Below, in pieces: positions 61,311-64,000 of a DNA stretch of 64,000 bases. The number at the start of each line of letters is the position of its first letter. Positions within the stretch are counted from its first letter, which is position 1. Source of the DNA: Bordetella genomosp. 13 (GTDB lineage: Bacteria; Pseudomonadota; Gammaproteobacteria; Burkholderiales; Burkholderiaceae_B); assembly GCF_002119665.1 (NCBI RefSeq), contig NZ_CP021111.1, positions 4,712,001 to 4,776,000 on the forward strand. Direction: 5' to 3'. Under the pieces are notes generated by a model that was given only the letters and a program-made list of their open reading frames with translations, made no database searches and was not told the origin of the DNA. A program made the translations under genes and the position numbers.

Positions 61311-61751
61311 ATGACTCAGCAGATCACATACGACGACACCGAATGGCACACCGAGGACGAGGACTTCCCCGAAGACCTCGACGCGCGGGCCGCGCACACC
61401 CACATCGGCATGTTCCTGGCGTGGGCGATCGAGCGTAACCTCGAAAGCGAACTGCTGCGCGCCACGTCCAAGCCGCAGCTCGAAGACCTGCGCGCCGGCA
61501 GGCTCAAGGGCTCTGACATTCTGAAGCGCTGCTGCGACAGCATGCTGACCAATCTCCAGTTTTCAGACCTGGGCAACGCCTTCGCCCAGGACTACTACGA
61601 AGACCACTACCTCGACGACTACGTGGACCTGTCGGACGACGATCTGCCCTCGATCTACCACGAGCCCGACACCGCCGAGAAATACGCGGAGGTCCGCGAC
61701 ATGCTGGACGCGCGCTTCGGCAAATGGAAGCGCGAAAAGGGCATCGACTGA
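61311..61751 (+). CDS. DUF7832-like acidic protein downstream of the toxin-immunity pair
   Basis: The 146-residue acidic cytoplasmic protein has HTHIGMFLAWAIERNLES and FAQDYYEDHYLDDYVDL, a pattern seen in small proteins found beside toxin and T6SS genes. It is the last gene of the island and ends 75 bp before the riboswitch region. A second immunity role is possible but not shown. The start ATG at 61311 fits the conserved length better than 61257. Confidence 0.6.
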   Translation: MTQQITYDDTEWHTEDEDFPEDLDARAAHTHIGMFLAWAIERNLESELLRATSKPQLEDLRAGRLKGSDILKRCCDSMLTNLQFSDLGNAFAQDYYEDHYLDDYVDLSDDDLPSIYHEPDTAEKYAEVRDMLDARFGKWKREKGID

Positions 61752-61825
61752 AGCGCGGCCAGCGTGGCGTAAATAAAACAAGCTCCATCAAACGCCGCGC
61801 AAAGTGATACATTCACGCCCCGAAA

Positions 61826-61968
61826 CGGTGCTTTCGGCTTGAAGCGCGAAAGGTAAACGGGAAACAGGAAGGCAATATGGGCGCCGCACGACGCGCCCAG
61901 CCCAGCCTGTGCTGCCCCCGCAACGGTCCCCATGGCGATGGCCATGGCAGCCCGATACCGGCCGGTTC
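61826..61968 (+). promoter_or_regulatory. cobalamin riboswitch upstream of the btuB-like gene
   Basis: The conserved blocks occur in order: GGTGC (61827), GGGAA (61859-61863), the B12 box with GCTGCCCCCGCAACGGT (61911-61927), and CCGATACCGGCC (61952-61963). The leader continues about 100 bp to a GAGG ribosome site at 62057. Binding of adenosyl- or methylcobalamin would be expected to shut down the downstream receptor. Confidence 0.92.
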
Positions 61969-62068
61969 GAACGCGAGGGCGTACCCGCCAGGTCCGAGGC
62001 ATCGGGCGGCGGACGGCCTCATTCCCGTTTCGACGTGCGGGGTCGCGCGTCATCTCGAGGCTCTACTC

Positions 62069-64000
62069 ATGACTTCCCGTTTCATCCGGCGCTATGCCGG
62101 CGCTTTGGCCTGTACCGCCCCGCTGGCGGCCCTGGCCCAGACGGCCGCTCCGGCCTCTTCCGCCGCCCCCCAGCTCGACACCATCACCGTCACCGCCTCG
62201 CGCGTGCCCACCGACGGCCGCGCCCAACCCGTGCCGGTGTCGGTCATCGACGCGGCCGACATCGCGGCCAGCAGCGCGCGGACCCTGCAGGACCTGCTGT
62301 CCACGCAGGGCAGCGTGCACCTGATCAACAACACGGGTTCCAGCGACAACGCCATCGTCGACCTGCGCGGCTTCGGACTGACCGGCGCCAGCAACACGCT
62401 GATCCTGATCGACGGCATCAAGCAGAACGACAACGACCTGTCGGCCCCCTCGCTGGGCACCATCCCGCTGGGCCAGATCGAGCGCATCGAGATCGTGCGC
62501 GGCAGCGGCGCGGTGCAGTACGGCGGCGGCGCCACGGGCGGCGTGGTCAACATCATCACGCGCCAGGGCTTCGATCGTCCGGTGGACGCCCGCGCCACCT
62601 TCTCCATCGGCAACTATGGGCTGCGTCAGACCGATGCCAGCGTGCAGATGAACAACGGCAAGGTCGGCGTAGAGGCCTGGGGCCAGAAGCTCGACACGGA
62701 CAACTACCGCGACAACAACAAGGAACGCCGCGCGGGCGGCGGCGGCGCGCTGACCTTCCGCCACGACACGGGGTCTATCCGCCTGTACGCGCGCACCACC
62801 AGCCAGAAGCTGGGCCTGCCCGGCCCGCGCGCGGTGGACCCGAGCACCGGCCTGAACCAGTTCGAGGACGATCCTCGCGGCGCGACTTACGAAGACGACT
62901 ACGTCAAGAGCCGCACCGACGCGTTCGGCCTGCAGATGCGGCAGCAGATCGGCCGCGGCACGCTGTACGCCGAGCTGAGCCAGCGCGACAAGGACCTGGA
63001 CGGCTTCAGCGACGACGGCTTCGGCGAGACCCTGCGCGACCAGCAGCTGCGCGAGACCACCGGCAGCCTGCGCTACCAGTTGCCGTTCGACGGAGGCCAC
63101 AGCGTGGTGGCGGGCGTCGACGGGCTGTACAGCCGCACCAACGCCACCACCTCGCCCTGGTACGACGTGGACCAGACCTCGCTGTCGCGCCAGCGCCAGC
63201 ACGCCGTGTTCGCCGAAGGCACGCTGCGCGCCGCGCCGGGCACCACCATCACGCTCGGCGGCCGGCGGCAGTACGCCGCCAGCGACCTGGACGTGCTGTC
63301 CGGCTCGAACACCTCTTCGGACACCAGCCGGCACCTGAGCGCGTGGCAGCTGGGCGCGCGCCAGGACCTGGCCGCGGGCTTCAGCGCCTATGGCAAGATC
63401 GGCCGCAGCTTCCGCCTGCCCAACGCCGACGAACTGCTGTCGGTGGATACGCCGCTGCGGCCGCAGACGTCCACCGACAAGGAACTTGGCGTGCTGTGGG
63501 CGCAGGGCGCCTCCAGCGCGCGCCTGGCGTGGTTCCACTACGACCTGAAGAACGAGATCCAGTACAACCCGCTGGCCGACGGCGCGTTCGGGCCGGGCTC
63601 GGGCGCCAACGTCAACCTGTCGCCCACGCGCCGCCAGGGCATCGAACTGGAAGGCCGCTGGGCCGTCACGCCCCGCATCACGCTGGACGGCAACGTGACC
63701 TGGATGCAGGCCGAATTCCGCTCGGGCACCTATCTGGGCGTGGACCTGCGCGGCAACAGCGTGCCGCTGGTGCCGGAATGGCTGGCCAATGCCGGCGTCA
63801 CGTGGCGCCCCACGGACGCGCTGTTCCTCGGCGTGTCGGCACAGTACGTGGGCAGCTCGCGCATGGACAACGACCAGGCCAACCAGTTCTCCACCAAGAT
63901 CGACGACTACGTGCTGTTCAATGCCAAGGCCGGCTACCGCTTCACGCCGAACATCGAAGGCACGCTGGCCGTGACCAACCTGTTCGACAAGGAATACGCC
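62069..64000 (+). CDS. btuB: TonB-dependent vitamin B12 receptor (BtuB-like), 3' part cut by window edge
   Basis: The outer-membrane receptor takes up cobalamin with TonB energy. There are 644 codons to the right edge. The signal peptide is MTSRFIRRYAGALACTAPLAALAQ, followed by TonB box LDTITVTASR. The plug domain has VDLRGFGLTGASNTLILIDGIKQND and RIEIVRGSGAVQYGGGATGGVVNIITR. The barrel follows, reaching VTNLFDKEYA near the expected C-terminus, so only a few dozen codons are missing. The GAGG eight bases upstream fixes the ATG. Specificity rests on the riboswitch, since the sequence alone is only TonB-receptor-like. Confidence 0.88.
   Translation, partial: MTSRFIRRYAGALACTAPLAALAQTAAPASSAAPQLDTITVTASRVPTDGRAQPVPVSVIDAADIAASSARTLQDLLSTQGSVHLINNTGSSDNAIVDLRGFGLTGASNTLILIDGIKQNDNDLSAPSLGTIPLGQIERIEIVRGSGAVQYGGGATGGVVNIITRQGFDRPVDARATFSIGNYGLRQTDASVQMNNGKVGVEAWGQKLDTDNYRDNNKERRAGGGGALTFRHDTGSIRLYARTTSQKLGLPGPRAVDPSTGLNQFEDDPRGATYEDDYVKSRTDAFGLQMRQQIGRGTLYAELSQRDKDLDGFSDDGFGETLRDQQLRETTGSLRYQLPFDGGHSVVAGVDGLYSRTNATTSPWYDVDQTSLSRQRQHAVFAEGTLRAAPGTTITLGGRRQYAASDLDVLSGSNTSSDTSRHLSAWQLGARQDLAAGFSAYGKIGRSFRLPNADELLSVDTPLRPQTSTDKELGVLWAQGASSARLAWFHYDLKNEIQYNPLADGAFGPGSGANVNLSPTRRQGIELEGRWAVTPRITLDGNVTWMQAEFRSGTYLGVDLRGNSVPLVPEWLANAGVTWRPTDALFLGVSAQYVGSSRMDNDQANQFSTKIDDYVLFNAKAGYRFTPNIEGTLAVTNLFDKEYA

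Overview
The window is high-GC DNA (mostly about two-thirds G+C) with dense, largely minus-strand gene clusters. Gene content points to a betaproteobacterium of the Alcaligenaceae, most like Bordetella or Achromobacter. The grounds are the pilD-coaE-zapD and panC-scpA-DUF3460 orders, three Bug-type tripartite-tricarboxylate substrate-binding proteins, a large type V autotransporter, ftsEX, and a full-length cobalamin-dependent methionine synthase. No tRNA, rRNA, CRISPR array, insertion sequence or integrase was recognised.

Layout. 1-3.8 kb: RND multidrug efflux pump (membrane-fusion gene, then inner-membrane pump running off the left edge), with a short repeated spacer between them. 4-9.7 kb: housekeeping (zapD, coaE, pilD, a lipoprotein, a tiny LuxR-type regulator, panC, scpA, DUF3460). 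9.9-12.8 kb: an MFS exporter overlapping glpK. 13.2-18.1 kb: a 1638-residue autotransporter. 18.2-24.2 kb: a HemJ/CopD-like membrane protein, a Bug protein and the general amino-acid ABC operon aapJQMP with hairpins between its genes. 24.5-27.2 kb: ftsE-ftsX and an orphan cheD whose product ends in a repeated tail. 27.2-35.2 kb: a catabolic cluster (SDR, NIPSNAP, TRAP transporter, TPP enzyme, Bug protein, AraC regulator). 35.2-41.8 kb: siderophore-interacting reductase with its PadR regulator and operators, a fused indolepyruvate ferredoxin oxidoreductase, and mutY. 41.8-46.1 kb: an IclR-pepE-DUF1177-AroM-Bug cluster, probably for peptide or amide use. 46.2-51.6 kb: XRE regulator, orphan PTS EIIA, metH.

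51.9-61.8 kb is the most distinctive part. It is an orphan type VI secretion vgrG island: DUF3540, VgrG with an octad-repeat tail, a small membrane protein, a DUF2169/pentapeptide fusion, a second pentapeptide protein, a DUF4150 PAAR-like protein with a glycine-rich linker and a C-terminal HNH/Endo VII-like toxin, a TPR protein that looks like two fused immunity modules, and a DUF7832-like protein. Base composition drops across the toxin tip and the first half of the immunity gene, as expected for a recently exchanged toxin cassette. No core T6SS genes are present here.

61.8-64 kb: a cobalamin riboswitch controls a BtuB-like TonB-dependent receptor that runs off the right edge. It is a B12 acquisition step that would feed the B12-dependent MetH encoded 10 kb away.
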